This document shows positions 42,568 to 52,840 of a DNA stretch of 64,000 nt, one piece after another. Source of the stretch: JADKIH01 sp031385005 (GTDB lineage: Bacteria; Bacteroidota; Bacteroidia; AKYH767-A; 2013-40CM-41-45); NCBI GenBank assembly GCA_031385005.1, contig JANNBB010000051.1:62001-126000 (forward strand), written 5' to 3'. The first letter of the stretch is position 1, and every line of letters starts with the position of its first letter. The notes below the pieces were generated by a model, which worked only from the letters and a program-made list of their open reading frames with translations, ran no database searches and was not told where the DNA came from. Position numbers and translations under genes: made by a program.

Positions 42568-45276
42568 TTAATAAACCACTAATTTTTTGGAGCTCTTCAG
42601 AAACTCCCCTTGAATACTAATAATATACAAACCCGCCTTTAGATTTGCCTCTTCTTTTTCAATGGTTAATATTTCGTCACTTGAATTGGAAAATTGTTTG
42701 CTAAAAAATAAATTATCCTCCGGATTAATTATTCTAACAATAACATTATTTTCTAAGGTCCCGTTTATTTTAATATGAATACTCCCTTCCGTTGGATTCG
42801 GATAAATACTTACTTCAGCATTTTCATCTATTCCATTGTCATTTGCATACTTCATAGGTGCAATTGCAGGTTTCTGAATACTGAAATCGTCTTCGATAAC
42901 TCCTGTGGAGTTCAGAAAACTGCATTGCAAAACTCCTCCTGTAACATTCAGAATTAAACTGCCATACCCTGATATAATTGATTTATACATGGCATTATGT
43001 GGATAACCGGGGGAAGTTGCTCCGTAGGCCTGACCGGAAACACCACATACAACGTAAACGGTTCCTGGTCCTGTCCTTGTTGTTTTAGAAAAAGGACCGC
43101 TACCTGACTGAATTACATTTCCGGCCGGGTAAATTGCAGGATTGAAATTAGTTTCCAAACCGGTTTGCCCTTTCATAAAAAAACTGCGTTCATAACTATG
43201 ACTATGCCCACTTAGAACGAGATCAACTCCAAAAGATTCCAAAAGAGGGACAATGTTAATTCGCATGTCTATTAATTCTGTTTCTGTATCTGAATCATGA
43301 CTACCTTTCGAATATGGCGGGTGATGGAAAGCAACAATTGTCCATTGTTGAGTATTGTTTAACAAATCACCTTGAAGCCAGTTATACATGGCACTTGAAG
43401 AATTATTATACGATCCATAACTATCCAGAGAAATGAAATGTATGTTCCCATAATTTGTGGAATAATATTTTTCCGTACCAGAAGTAGCTGAAGGGATTGT
43501 GAAAATATTGAAGTAAGGAAAATTTAATCCAAGCGATGCGCTACTTTGATAACCCGACTGACCGTAATCATGGTTTCCTGGTGTAGGAAAAATCGGTGTG
43601 TTTTTAAATATTGAATTGTAGACATTGAATACGTTGTTTTGATATTCAAGATCTGTACCATTGGTATATGCATTATCACCAAGCCACATCCATCCGTTAA
43701 TGTCCTGACCGGTTGAATAATTCGAAAATGAATTTCGCACTGCCAGTTGTCCCGAACTTCCATTTCCAAAATCGCCTGTCACCCAAAATTTAATAGGCGT
43801 TGAGCTTGCATTAGCCGGAGCCGTTAAAAAAGAATTATCGATACCGGATTGTAAAACACTTCCAACAGGACCAATGGAGTAATAATATTTTGTATTCGGC
43901 GAAAGTGCACTCACATTAACGGAGTGTTCAATACTTGAATTTAAATCTGTTATTGTATTGATTAACGTACTTGGAGAACTACCATATTTTACCTCGCTAT
44001 TAGTAGCTGTACTTGTTCGCCATTGTATTTGAATTCCGGAACTTGTAGATACTGTCAAATATGGTCCACGTATAAGTGTTACAGTACTTGTTCCCGCTAA
44101 TGTGGAAAACCAGCCGCTTGTTGAAAAAACACTCGTTCCTCCACTACAAACTGATTGAACAATAAATTCATAATTGGTACCCGGCGCTAAACTATTTAAA
44201 TCCAGATAGGTTAAGTTTGTTGTAAATGGAGTAGAATAATTCGCTCCGGAATTTCTGATGCGGTATTCTACATTATAGGAAGATGCTCCTGTAACTGAAT
44301 TCCAAAAGACCTGAACGGATGTTGCCGTTTTATTTCTTGTTCCAAAATAATTTACATTGGGAATGGAGCAAGAAGTAGTTGGACCTGTATAGATCGAGGT
44401 AGTAAACCAACCGCTTGTTGAAAATGCACTTACTGTTCCCCCTGCACAAACGGTTTGTACAATAAATTCATAGTTTGTTGAAGATTGAAGGCTTGATAAA
44501 ATGATAGATGTAGTACTTGTGTTGACAGGCAAAGAATACATAGCACCGGAATTTCGAATTCGGTAGGCGACTGAATACGATTGAGCACCTGAAATGGTTT
44601 GCCAAAACACATTAGCCGTTGAAGATAATAAATTTGATACTCCGAATAAATTCGAATTAGGAATAGCACATGTCCCGGCGGCTACTATATTTCCGATTAA
44701 TTGTAATTCATAAGTCAGGTCACTTGAATTTGGAGAACTGTTATGCACTTCTGCTGCCACAACATTGTTGCCATTAACAAATAGAGATGCGGGTAAAAGA
44801 ACAGTGAAAACCGTATTACCATCATCAGCACATCCTAAACTGGCCCAGGTGTTATAATATATGTTACCTGCCGGCATATTACTTCGATAGACCTCGACGC
44901 CATTTATATAAACGACGATACCATCATCCCTTCTGATCTTAAGCGTAAATCCTGAATATTGGGAAATGTTAGTAAGACTAACTGCTTTTCTGAAATAATA
45001 ACAATTTTTATAGCCAACAACTGATGTAGCTGGAAAATCGCCATAACCTAACTCGGCTGCTCCCGTTGACCAAAGTGCGTCACTATAGGCTAGAGATCTC
45101 CAGCCGACATCCTGATTGGAACCATTATCTAAATATTTCCATGCAGCATTTGCCGGAATTAAAACTGTTTGTGCGCTTGCTTTATATCCTAAAATAAATA
45201 TACTGAATAGGACGAGAAATAAAAAAACGAAAAAAGAAAACGCGAGTTGGATTAAATAACCTTTTATCTTTTTCAT
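42568..45276 (-). CDS. Secreted fibronectin-III / metallophosphoesterase protein with T9SS type A sorting domain
   Basis: A 902-residue exported protein. An N-terminal hydrophobic segment (about 8-32) is the signal; the first domain (about 35-195) is beta-rich and resembles galactose-binding modules ('AAWKYLDNGSNQDVGWRSLA'). Two fibronectin type III modules (about 205-295 and 302-392) share 'YRIRNSGA.YS', 'TNYEFIVQ.VC.GG'. A purple-acid-phosphatase-like N-terminal domain (about 400-490) precedes a metallophosphoesterase with 'VTGDFGNG', 'MWLGDNAY', 'TPGNHDYG', 'AFHHPPYSKGSH' and 'LSGHSHSYER', the complete metal-site set. The Por tail is 'VSIYPNPTEGSIHIKIN' to 'KSSKKLVVY'. It probably releases phosphate from extracellular phosphoesters. 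Confidence 0.88.
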   Translation of the reverse strand: MKKIKGYLIQLAFSFFVFLFLVLFSIFILGYKASAQTVLIPANAAWKYLDNGSNQDVGWRSLAYSDALWSTGAAELGYGDFPATSVVGYKNCYYFRKAVSLTNISQYSGFTLKIRRDDGIVVYINGVEVYRSNMPAGNIYYNTWASLGCADDGNTVFTVLLPASLFVNGNNVVAAEVHNSSPNSSDLTYELQLIGNIVAAGTCAIPNSNLFGVSNLLSSTANVFWQTISGAQSYSVAYRIRNSGAMYSLPVNTSTTSIILSSLQSSTNYEFIVQTVCAGGTVSAFSTSGWFTTSIYTGPTTSCSIPNVNYFGTRNKTATSVQVFWNSVTGASSYNVEYRIRNSGANYSTPFTTNLTYLDLNSLAPGTNYEFIVQSVCSGGTSVFSTSGWFSTLAGTSTVTLIRGPYLTVSTSSGIQIQWRTSTATNSEVKYGSSPSTLINTITDLNSSIEHSVNVSALSPNTKYYYSIGPVGSVLQSGIDNSFLTAPANASSTPIKFWVTGDFGNGSSGQLAVRNSFSNYSTGQDINGWMWLGDNAYTNGTDLEYQNNVFNVYNSIFKNTPIFPTPGNHDYGQSGYQSSASLGLNFPYFNIFTIPSATSGTEKYYSTNYGNIHFISLDSYGSYNNSSSAMYNWLQGDLLNNTQQWTIVAFHHPPYSKGSHDSDTETELIDMRINIVPLLESFGVDLVLSGHSHSYERSFFMKGQTGLETNFNPAIYPAGNVIQSGSGPFSKTTRTGPGTVYVVCGVSGQAYGATSPGYPHNAMYKSIISGYGSLILNVTGGVLQCSFLNSTGVIEDDFSIQKPAIAPMKYANDNGIDENAEVSIYPNPTEGSIHIKINGTLENNVIVRIINPEDNLFFSKQFSNSSDEILTIEKEEANLKAGLYIISIQGEFLKSSKKLVVY

Positions 45277-45490
45277 AGAATAAAGGTCATAATCAAAAAA
45301 AGATATTTGATTACATAATTATTTTCTCAATTTGCATAATTAATATTTAATTAGAAAAATTTAAATTTTCGTGTCTTTTATCTCTGCAAAACACAATTTT
45401 GATTAATTCAATCCTCAAAATTCATTTAAGGCACATAATTTCACGTTGAAATTTATTGAAATTTTAAGCTAGTTAAATTTACGAGTCTTT

Positions 45491-46393
45491 TTAAGAAATT
45501 TCTTTTGAAATTAAAACAGAGTATTCATTTGGAATAATTTTATTTCCGTGTTTGAGTGCATACACTTTTGTAAACTCTGCACCGAAATAAAGTATGATTG
45601 CCGAATAATATACCCAAACCAAAATTAATATTACAGAACCGGCTGCTCCATAAACAGAAGCGACTGCAGTGCTGCCGAGATAAAATCCAATCGCAAATTT
45701 TCCCAACATAAAAAGAAAAGAGGTGAATGCTGCGCCAATTAAACAATCAATCAGAGATATTTTACCATCAGGAAGTGTTCGAAAAACGACAGTGAAAAGT
45801 AAGGTAATGATCATAAATACAAGCAGAAGATTAACGATATAAATCAGATAAATTGTATCCACCGGAAAATATTCAACTAATCGATTATTTAACAAATCCA
45901 TCAATGAGTTAACAATTAAGCCGACTAATAAAAGAAATCCAACAGAACCAATCATTGAAAAAGACATTAATCGGTTTTTAATAAACTTGATTAGTCCACG
46001 TTTAGGTTTGGCTTTGATACCCCAGATGTAATTAATAGAATCCTGAATTTCGGCAAAAACACCGGATGCACCGATTAATAAAATCAATAAACCTACAACT
46101 GTCGCAAATACGTTGTTACTTGAAAGTTTTACATTCTTAATTGTTTCTTGTATTTGTATTGCAGCATCGTTTCCAACTAAGCCATTAATTTGACCGAATA
46201 ATTGTCCTTTTACTGCTTCTTGCCCAAAAAATATTCCGCTCAAGCTTATAATAATTATAAGTAAAGGAGGCAATGAAAAAATTGTATAATAGGAAAGAGC
46301 AGCACTTAACTTAATAGCATTGTCGTTAATAAATTCGTTAAATGTTTCCTTAAAAAGAAATTTAATATTACTTAATGTCTTGCTTACATTCAT
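45491..46393 (-). CDS. YihY/BrkB family inner-membrane protein
   Basis: A 300-residue protein with six hydrophobic segments. 'DNAIKLSAALSYYTIFSLPP' at about 23-42 is the hallmark of the YihY/virulence factor BrkB family; 'YIWGIKAKPKRGLIKFIKNR' and 'FGAEFTKVYA' near the end also fit. The family is often misnamed ribonuclease BN; its function is unsettled. The ATG at 46393 gives the usual N-terminus; a 7-residue longer start at 46414 is possible. It follows the hydrolase gene by about 50 bases. Confidence 0.85.
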   Translation of the reverse strand: MNVSKTLSNIKFLFKETFNEFINDNAIKLSAALSYYTIFSLPPLLIIIISLSGIFFGQEAVKGQLFGQINGLVGNDAAIQIQETIKNVKLSSNNVFATVVGLLILLIGASGVFAEIQDSINYIWGIKAKPKRGLIKFIKNRLMSFSMIGSVGFLLLVGLIVNSLMDLLNNRLVEYFPVDTIYLIYIVNLLLVFMIITLLFTVVFRTLPDGKISLIDCLIGAAFTSFLFMLGKFAIGFYLGSTAVASVYGAAGSVILILVWVYYSAIILYFGAEFTKVYALKHGNKIIPNEYSVLISKEIS

Positions 46394-46444
46394 CTCATAA
46401 AGTATTGTAAACAAAAAAAGAACTCGGGGAATATGAATTAAGCA

Positions 46445-47332
46445 TTAATCAATAGAATGCACAAAGTCTTCCACATGTTTATTGAATACTTCTGCTCTTT
46501 CGAGGTTTGAAAGATGACCGGCTCCGTCTATAATTTCCAAAACAGAACCCTTAATTTTTTGATTCATGTATTCCGACTTGACAACAGGTGTAACCGAATC
46601 TTCCTTTCCGCAAATAATTAATGTCGGAACATCAATCCGGTCGAGCATAGAACATCGGTCGTCTCTCTTTGCCAACGCATTTAATGCACCTGAAATAACT
46701 GAAGGTGTTGTAGCCAATATTGTATCGGCAATAAATTTTACCAACTCTCTGTTTGATGTAAGGGTTTCCTTATAAAAAATTGCATTAACAAATGATGTAG
46801 AAAACTCGGGTAATCCACCGGCATTAATTTGCTGAATAGATTTTTTTCGCTTTTCTTTTGCTTCCGCAGAATCACCGGTACATTGTGTATCGGCAAGAAT
46901 AATGGCTTTAAATCGATTCGGATATCGTAAAACAGCATCCAATAAAATGTAACCACCCATAGATAACCCACAGACAACTGCCTTTTTAATTTTTAACACA
47001 TCCATTAATGCGATTAAATCATCAGCATATAAAGACATACTTGGCTCTTGATCGTTGGTAGTTGATTTGCCAAATCCACGAATATCATAAGAAATTACAC
47101 GATGATTGAGCATTAATTGCTCCATTTGAGGCAACCACATCGATTTCTCAAAAGGAAAACCATGGATAAATAGAATCGGCTGAGCTTCCTTTCCGGAATC
47201 GAAATAACTTACATTTATTCCATTAACCTGAATCAATCTTTCTTTCATAGATTTAGTTAGAACATCCGGGGAATATGAAATATTAGGTGATAAATTAGTA
47301 GTTAAATCTGAGTTAAAACTCTCATTGGACAT
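46445..47332 (-). CDS. Alpha/beta-fold hydrolase
   Basis: A 295-residue cytosolic hydrolase. The oxyanion segment is 'FIHGFPFEKS' (about 55-64), the nucleophile elbow 'CGLSMGG' with Ser124, the acid lies in 'IICGKEDSVTP' and the base His in 'GAGHLSNLE'. The first 28 residues, before 'MKERLIQVNG', are polar and may be an extension or a mis-start (an ATG at that point gives a more usual length). Substrate is not predictable; the nearest named relatives are 3-oxoadipate enol-lactonase-like and carboxylesterase-like hydrolases. Confidence 0.8.
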   Translation of the reverse strand: MSNESFNSDLTTNLSPNISYSPDVLTKSMKERLIQVNGINVSYFDSGKEAQPILFIHGFPFEKSMWLPQMEQLMLNHRVISYDIRGFGKSTTNDQEPSMSLYADDLIALMDVLKIKKAVVCGLSMGGYILLDAVLRYPNRFKAIILADTQCTGDSAEAKEKRKKSIQQINAGGLPEFSTSFVNAIFYKETLTSNRELVKFIADTILATTPSVISGALNALAKRDDRCSMLDRIDVPTLIICGKEDSVTPVVKSEYMNQKIKGSVLEIIDGAGHLSNLERAEVFNKHVEDFVHSID

Positions 47333-47391
47333 GCTTTTTAATTTTAATATTGTAAATATAATTGATTTTTATTTAAAAACAATTCAAGCTT

Positions 47392-47619
47392 TTATTCTGC
47401 AATTGTTTTTAAACGCATTCCAAACATTCTAGCTGCGTTTTGCTCTTGCTTAATTTTTGCAGTTTCATAAGAATCAATATTTTTCAAAGGAATAAAATAA
47501 TATTCCAATTTTGCCTTTTCAATATTGTATTTCTTAATAATTCGTCCTTTATCCATATCGTGTCCTGATATTACTTGTTTATCAGCATAAGTCTTTAGAT
47601 TACTGTTCAAATTTCTCAT
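47392..47619 (-). CDS. Hypothetical small protein
   Basis: A 75-residue soluble protein with mixed charged and aromatic residues ('KQVISGHDMDKGRIIKKYNI', 'KLEYYFIPLKNIDSYETAKI') and a C-terminal amphipathic helix. No family recognised. It lies between the hydrolase and a lipoprotein gene on the same strand. Confidence 0.5.
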   Translation of the reverse strand: MRNLNSNLKTYADKQVISGHDMDKGRIIKKYNIEKAKLEYYFIPLKNIDSYETAKIKQEQNAARMFGMRLKTIAE

Positions 47620-47688
47620 ATACTTACTTTTATAAAAATGGTTAACTAATACTTCTTTTGAATGGAAACAACCATTTAATCATATTTA

Positions 47689-48153
47689 TTACTTTTTTAC
47701 ATCATTAAAAGCCACTTCACTATATTGATCTTCCAATTGACTTAATTCATTATAGAATTCACTTTCAAATTCTCTCCAGTTTCCTTTACCATTCCGAATA
47801 TAATTGTCCAGGTCTTCTTTGCATTGCATGTTTGTAAATTTCAGTTTTTCAATTCTAATAAGCTCTTCTTCTGCTATTCTTGAATTAGAGAAATTTAAAT
47901 GACTAATTAATCTGACATATTTGTAATCATTGCGTCTTATACGAGCCTTCGCTTCTTCAATAAACTTCTCATAATCGCTGTTAACGAATTTTTGAGAACT
48001 GGAAATCTCCGGCATAGCCTCTGCGGTTTGCTTACTTTCTTTGATTGATGTATTAACTTCATGATTAATGTTTTTTCTGTTTGTTTTGCAATTTGTTAAA
48101 ACAACTCCCGCAACGACTATCGCAATTAACGGGAAAACTAAAATAGTTCTCAT
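47689..48153 (-). CDS. Hypothetical lipoprotein, helical
   Basis: A 154-residue protein. The signal 'MRTILVFPLIAIVVAGVVLT' runs into NC, giving a lipobox-like LTNC with Cys22. The mature part (about 40-150) is strongly helical and charged ('DYEKFIEEAKARIRRNDYKY', 'EEELIRIEKLKFTNMQCK', 'EFESEFYNELSQLEDQYSEV'), like small stress-response lipoproteins, but no family is assigned. Confidence 0.6.
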   Translation of the reverse strand: MRTILVFPLIAIVVAGVVLTNCKTNRKNINHEVNTSIKESKQTAEAMPEISSSQKFVNSDYEKFIEEAKARIRRNDYKYVRLISHLNFSNSRIAEEELIRIEKLKFTNMQCKEDLDNYIRNGKGNWREFESEFYNELSQLEDQYSEVAFNDVKK

Positions 48154-48543
48154 GGTGATTTTTTTTATTCCGGTTGCTTATTTCTAAAAAATTAAACTAA
48201 TTTATAGGAACCGCCTTTTATAATTTTAAATTTTTGATATTAAATCGTGTAATTCTTCTTTTGACTTGATATTTATAAATACTGATACAAATGTCCGTTA
48301 CTTGGCAGAATTAACCATTATATAATTATTCAAAATATTTTCATAATTAGATAAATATTGAAAACCCTTTAAACAAAGGCATTGGGATTAGTAAATAGTC
48401 AAAAGACGGTATGGAGTAATTAATAATGCCAATAAAAACAAATTGAATTACTTCGAAAAAGCGATTTTTGTATTTCTACATCACCTGCAATTGGAATATA
48501 TTCCCGTTCAACTTTAGGAATAAAAAAAGTAAATCCCGATTTG
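48154..48543. other. Intergenic region, no gene recognised
   Basis: This 390-base gap lies upstream of the helical lipoprotein gene and downstream of the helicase gene (all - strand). It is AT-rich. Just before the helicase stop the sequence TCTCTTGG occurs twice in tandem around TA. A CAAATGTC at about 48287 is one mismatch from a - strand -7 box but has no -33 partner. No RNA gene or terminator was found. Confidence 0.35.
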
Positions 48544-49809
48544 TTATCTCTTGGTATCTCTTGGTTTACCATGCCAGCGTTTTTCTCCTCCGGTACTTGC
48601 AGTTGCTGTTTTCTTTGGTGTATGTGAAGGTCTGCGTTGAAAAGGTTGTTTGACAACTTTAACCGGATTATGGTCGACTAAAGGGAATAATTCGTTTTCA
48701 GCAACAGGAATTTTTTTCCCGATTAGTTTCTCTATGTCTTTTAAATATGCTTTCTCTTCTGCGTCGCAAAAAGAAAAGGCAGTGCCTTCCGCACCGGCAC
48801 GACCGGTTCTTCCAATGCGGTGTACATATGTTTCAGGAATATTGGGCATTTCAAAATTAACGACAAACTGCAAGTCGTCGACATCAATACCCCGTGCAGC
48901 AATATCCGTTGCAACCAAAACACGGGTAGTTTGCGCCTTAAAATTACTTAATGCACGTTGCCTTGCATTTTGTGCTTTATTTCCGTGAATAGCCTCTGCT
49001 TTAATATGATTTTTTATAAGGACTTTTACTACTTTATCAGCCCCATGTTTAGTCCGTGTGAAAACCAAAGCGGTTTTTATTTTTTTATCTTTTAAAAGTT
49101 CCAACAACAAATCCGGCTTGTTTCCTTTATCGACAAAATAAATGAACTGTTTTATTGTATCAGCCGTCGAAGAAACCGGAGTAACTTCAACTTTTACCGG
49201 ATGATGAAGTATTGTATGTGAAAGTTTAACAATCTCCGGAGGCATAGTAGCTGAAAAGAATAATGATTGCCGTTTATGAGGAAGGGTTGCAATAATTTTT
49301 TTGACATCGTGAATAAATCCCATATCGAGCATTCGATCGGCTTCATCCAGTACAAATATCTCAATGTCCTTAAATGATATATGACCTTGGTTCATCAGAT
49401 CCAATAACCTTCCCGGCGTGGCTACAAGAATATCGATTCCTCTTTGCAATGCTGTAACCTGAGAACCTTGATTTACTCCTCCGAAAATTACGGTTGATGT
49501 GAGAGGAAGGTGTCTTCCATAAGTTTTAAAGCTTTCCCCAATCTGTATAGCGAGTTCACGTGTTGGAGTTACAATCAGGCACCGAATCTTCTTTTTCTTT
49601 TCGTTCGGAAGATGTGCATGAAGTAACTGCATAATAGGAATAGCAAATGCAGCAGTCTTTCCAGTTCCTGTCTGAGCACAACCAAGCAAATCGGTTCCTT
49701 TTAAAACAATGGGAATTGCTTGTTGCTGTATGGGTGTCGGGGTAACGTAACCTTCTTCTTTTAATGCTTTTAGAATAGGGTCGATGATGTGTAACGATTT
49801 AAAGGGCAT
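48544..49809 (-). CDS. DEAD-box ATP-dependent RNA helicase (RhlE-like)
   Basis: A 421-residue helicase with all core motifs: Q motif 'TPIQQQAIP' (25-33), Walker A 'AQTGTGKT' (45-52), 'PTRELA', 'TPGRLLDL', DEAD, SAT, 'DIAARGID' and 'HRIGRTGRAG'. A basic tail of about 45 residues ('QPFQRRPSHTPKKTATAST') follows the core, as in RhlE. It unwinds short RNA duplexes, with likely roles in ribosome assembly, mRNA decay or growth in the cold. It is a single gene on the - strand; the next gene is divergent. Confidence 0.9.
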   Translation of the reverse strand: MPFKSLHIIDPILKALKEEGYVTPTPIQQQAIPIVLKGTDLLGCAQTGTGKTAAFAIPIMQLLHAHLPNEKKKKIRCLIVTPTRELAIQIGESFKTYGRHLPLTSTVIFGGVNQGSQVTALQRGIDILVATPGRLLDLMNQGHISFKDIEIFVLDEADRMLDMGFIHDVKKIIATLPHKRQSLFFSATMPPEIVKLSHTILHHPVKVEVTPVSSTADTIKQFIYFVDKGNKPDLLLELLKDKKIKTALVFTRTKHGADKVVKVLIKNHIKAEAIHGNKAQNARQRALSNFKAQTTRVLVATDIAARGIDVDDLQFVVNFEMPNIPETYVHRIGRTGRAGAEGTAFSFCDAEEKAYLKDIEKLIGKKIPVAENELFPLVDHNPVKVVKQPFQRRPSHTPKKTATASTGGEKRWHGKPRDTKR

Positions 49810-50064
49810 AGTTAATTTTTATACCGGCGTAGTTTTAGAAATCAGGTAAAATTTTGAGACCAGAATAGCCGGAGATTTAAAGTGTTGCAAGATACACTTT
49901 TAATTAGAGTATAGATTGTACAAATAAAGAATTATACTACTGTTTTTTCAAGTTGAATTTCTTAATTTACTAACAAGATCCACATAATACAATTGAAAAA
50001 ACTTTTAGTATTTTAGCGTGCCTGCAATTCAAGTTAGTAAGCAATTACCGGCCACACCTTCTCT

Positions 50065-51963
50065 ATGAAAAAAAATCGTTCGCGCTACAAATTACCCGAA
50101 TCGAATAAAGAAACACATTTAAAAGAAGGGCAAAGTGAAACTCACATCAAGTTGGTACGCCTATTTGGCTTGCTGCTTTTTTTTCTGGCATTTCTTTTAT
50201 ATATTAAATCTGTTTTAAATGGATATGCCCTTGACGACTATATCGTAATCCTTAAAAACAGATTCACACAAAAGGGCTTAGCCGGTATAGGAGATCTTTT
50301 ATCAAAGGACACTTTTGCTGGAATGACAGAAGATAACATCATGGGACTATCAGGAGGTAGATATCGACCACTATCACTAGTAACATTTGCTATAGAACAT
50401 CAGTTTTTCGGAAATGCACCCGGCGTTTCGCATGCTATTAATGTAATTATAAATGCATTTAACAGTGTTCTTATTTTTCTCCTTCTACTGAAATTTAAAA
50501 CATCTATCTCAACTAATTCTTGGCTAAAGATTTCATTCGTAGCAGCCATTCTATTTACAGTATTACCGGCACATTCAGAGTCAGTTATTAACATAAAAGG
50601 CCGCGACGATTTGCTTTGTCTGTTCTTTTTCCTTCTCGCTTCACTCCGGTTGTTCCAATACGCTTCCATCCCATCAAGCAAGAACTTGATTATTTCCTGT
50701 TTATTATTTTTCCTTTCGCTGCTAAGTAAAGAAAACGCACTCACTTTTATTGCCATATTTCCATTGTTCTTATTTTTCTTTTCCCGGGCAGAAAATAAAA
50801 TTATTAGAAATACTACCATCGCTTATGCCTGCATCGGTATTGCATTTTTATTTTTCCGCTATATTATAACGAAAGACAACTCCGGTAATGCCAATCAAGA
50901 ATTGCTTAACAATCCTTTCCTTTTTGCAACTTTATCGGAGAAGTTTGCAACGCTTTTTTTTGCAAGTACAATGTATTTTAAATTGATAATGTTTCCTATA
51001 CATATGTCATATGATTATAATTTTAACCAGTTTCCAATAATGGTCTTTAACGATTGGAGAGTATTATTTTCCATTCTCCTCCACCTGGCACTTATAACGG
51101 TAGCAATAATATTTTTCAAACGTAAATCTCTTTTTTCTTTTGGCATCTTGTTTTATTTCATCACATTTTCTATCGTGTCTAACTTTTTCTTTAATATCGG
51201 AACTATTTTTGCTGATCGATTTATTTATATCCCTTCCTTGGGATTTTGTATTATCGTTGCGACAGCCGGGCATTGGGTTTATGATTGGCTAAAAAGAAAA
51301 CTAAATTTAAACACTTCCCGATATCTTCTTCTTGGTGGATTTACTGCGCTAGCTATTTTATATACAATAAGGATTCAAAGCAGAATAGGTGATTGGGAAA
51401 ACAACAATACATTATTTCTGGCCGATGTAGATGATGCCCCGGAAAGTGTAAAGGTGAGAATTAATGCTTGTTTGGCCTACCTTGAGCTTTCAAAAGATAA
51501 AACAGGATTCGAACGCGACTCCATACTAAACAGAGGAATTCCTGAATTGGAGAAAGCGATCTCTATCTACCCTTCATACGCCACCGGCTATCTGAATATG
51601 GGAGTAATTTATAATTGGCAAGGAGAAACCACAAAAGCTGAGGAATGGTGGAATAAAGCGCGCATGGTCGATCCAACAAATAGTAAATTAATGGAATATG
51701 ATAAGGTACTTGCCTCTATTTATTTAAATAATGGAATAAAACTTGGTACCGAAAAAAAATTTAACGAAGCAGTTCGTGATTTTCTTCATGCCTTTCGTTA
51801 TGATTCATTGAATGAAGATTTATTATACAACTTAGGTGGCGCATATTATACAATCAACCGTTTTGATAGTGCCTCCCACTATTGGAATAAAGCCTTGCGT
51901 ATTAATCCTTCCAATAATAGAGTAAAAGAAGGGCTTAACGCACTTTCACACATTCAAAAATAA
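50065..51963 (+). CDS. TMTC-like multi-spanning TPR glycosyltransferase (GT-C)
   Basis: A 632-residue protein: about ten hydrophobic segments between 35 and 445, then four to five TPR-like repeats (about 460-630, 'YATGYLNMGVIYNWQGETTK', 'EDLLYNLGGAYYTINRFDSA'). The first periplasmic loop has D57-D58 ('YALDDYIVI'), the acidic pair typical of GT-C catalytic sites; 'GRYRPLSLVTFAIE' (98-111) and 'LPAHSESVINIKGRDDLLCL' (167-186) match the RPL and 'HP.HTE...N..GR.DLL' signatures of eukaryotic TMTC O-mannosyltransferases. A role in moving a sugar from a polyprenyl phosphate to a secreted protein or glycan is inferred. It lies 43 bases upstream of a GT2 gene. A paralogue is encoded at 52841. Confidence 0.78.
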   Translation: MKKNRSRYKLPESNKETHLKEGQSETHIKLVRLFGLLLFFLAFLLYIKSVLNGYALDDYIVILKNRFTQKGLAGIGDLLSKDTFAGMTEDNIMGLSGGRYRPLSLVTFAIEHQFFGNAPGVSHAINVIINAFNSVLIFLLLLKFKTSISTNSWLKISFVAAILFTVLPAHSESVINIKGRDDLLCLFFFLLASLRLFQYASIPSSKNLIISCLLFFLSLLSKENALTFIAIFPLFLFFFSRAENKIIRNTTIAYACIGIAFLFFRYIITKDNSGNANQELLNNPFLFATLSEKFATLFFASTMYFKLIMFPIHMSYDYNFNQFPIMVFNDWRVLFSILLHLALITVAIIFFKRKSLFSFGILFYFITFSIVSNFFFNIGTIFADRFIYIPSLGFCIIVATAGHWVYDWLKRKLNLNTSRYLLLGGFTALAILYTIRIQSRIGDWENNNTLFLADVDDAPESVKVRINACLAYLELSKDKTGFERDSILNRGIPELEKAISIYPSYATGYLNMGVIYNWQGETTKAEEWWNKARMVDPTNSKLMEYDKVLASIYLNNGIKLGTEKKFNEAVRDFLHAFRYDSLNEDLLYNLGGAYYTINRFDSASHYWNKALRINPSNNRVKEGLNALSHIQK

Positions 51964-52006
51964 TTACTAATTAAGTTTAATACCTGATTCAACCAATCCC
52001 TTTAGA

Positions 52007-52759
52007 ATGATAAATGGTAAAAAAATTATTGTAGTACTTCCGGCTTACAATGCTGAACAAACTCTTGAGATTACATATTCTGAAATTCCATTTGATATTG
52101 TAGATGATGTCATTTTAGTTGACGATGCAAGCAGAGATAATACAGAAATGGTTGCCAGAAACATCGGCATTAAACACATTATTCGACATGAAGTAAATAA
52201 AGGATATGGCGGAAATCAAAAAACATGTTATGACAAAGCACTCTCTTTGAATGCAGATATCGTTATTATGCTTCATCCCGATTATCAATATACTCCTAAA
52301 TTAATCCCTTCCATTGCCTATCTGATTGCTAACGATCTGTTTCCTGTCGTTCTAGGTTCAAGAATATTAGGAAATGGTGCTTTGAAAGGGGGTATGCCAC
52401 TTTATAAATATTTTTTTAACAGGATGTTGACACTTACTCAAAACTTATTGGTTAATCAAAAATTGTCTGAATACCATACAGGTTACCGAGGATTTTCTCG
52501 TAAAGTATTACTAAGTATAGATTATCATTCCAATTCAGACGATTTCATTTTCGACAATCAAATGTTGTCACAAATAATTTATTCAGAATTCGATATAGGA
52601 GAAATTTCCTGCCCTGCTAAATACTTTAAAGAAGCATCCTCGATTAATTTTAGCAGAAGTGTAGTTTACGGAATTGGTGTATTAACTGTATCTATAAAAC
52701 ACTTTTTACAGCGAATGGGATTAGCTAGGTATAAGCTATATCAAAAACGAAAAGAATAA
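52007..52759 (+). CDS. Family 2 glycosyltransferase, polyprenyl-phosphate sugar synthase-like
   Basis: A 250-residue GT-A enzyme of the DPM1/DPG-synthase-like group: 'KIIVVLPAYNAEQTL', 'VDDASRD' (38-44), 'NKGYGGNQKTCYDKAL', and 'MLHPDYQYTP' (88-97) where HPD replaces the DXD motif, a known subgroup variant. 'EYHTGYRGFSRKVL' is the acceptor-side motif. No membrane segments are visible. It probably charges undecaprenyl phosphate with a sugar. Location directly downstream of one TMTC-like gene and convergent to another suggests it makes their donor. Different subgroup from the GT2 at 416. Confidence 0.83.
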   Translation: MINGKKIIVVLPAYNAEQTLEITYSEIPFDIVDDVILVDDASRDNTEMVARNIGIKHIIRHEVNKGYGGNQKTCYDKALSLNADIVIMLHPDYQYTPKLIPSIAYLIANDLFPVVLGSRILGNGALKGGMPLYKYFFNRMLTLTQNLLVNQKLSEYHTGYRGFSRKVLLSIDYHSNSDDFIFDNQMLSQIIYSEFDIGEISCPAKYFKEASSINFSRSVVYGIGVLTVSIKHFLQRMGLARYKLYQKRKE

Positions 52760-52840
52760 ATTAATTTCTACTATGAAAAAATTAGAACATTAAATTCGAA
52801 ATCAAATAAAATCTATTCTTTCATAATACATGATCGCCAT

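Noticed and set aside
48420..48656. Frame overlapping the end of the DEAD-box gene ('SGFTFFIPKVERE...')
   Set aside because: It overlaps the helicase in another frame, shows no family, and the helicase C-terminus is normal, so a frameshift is not needed.
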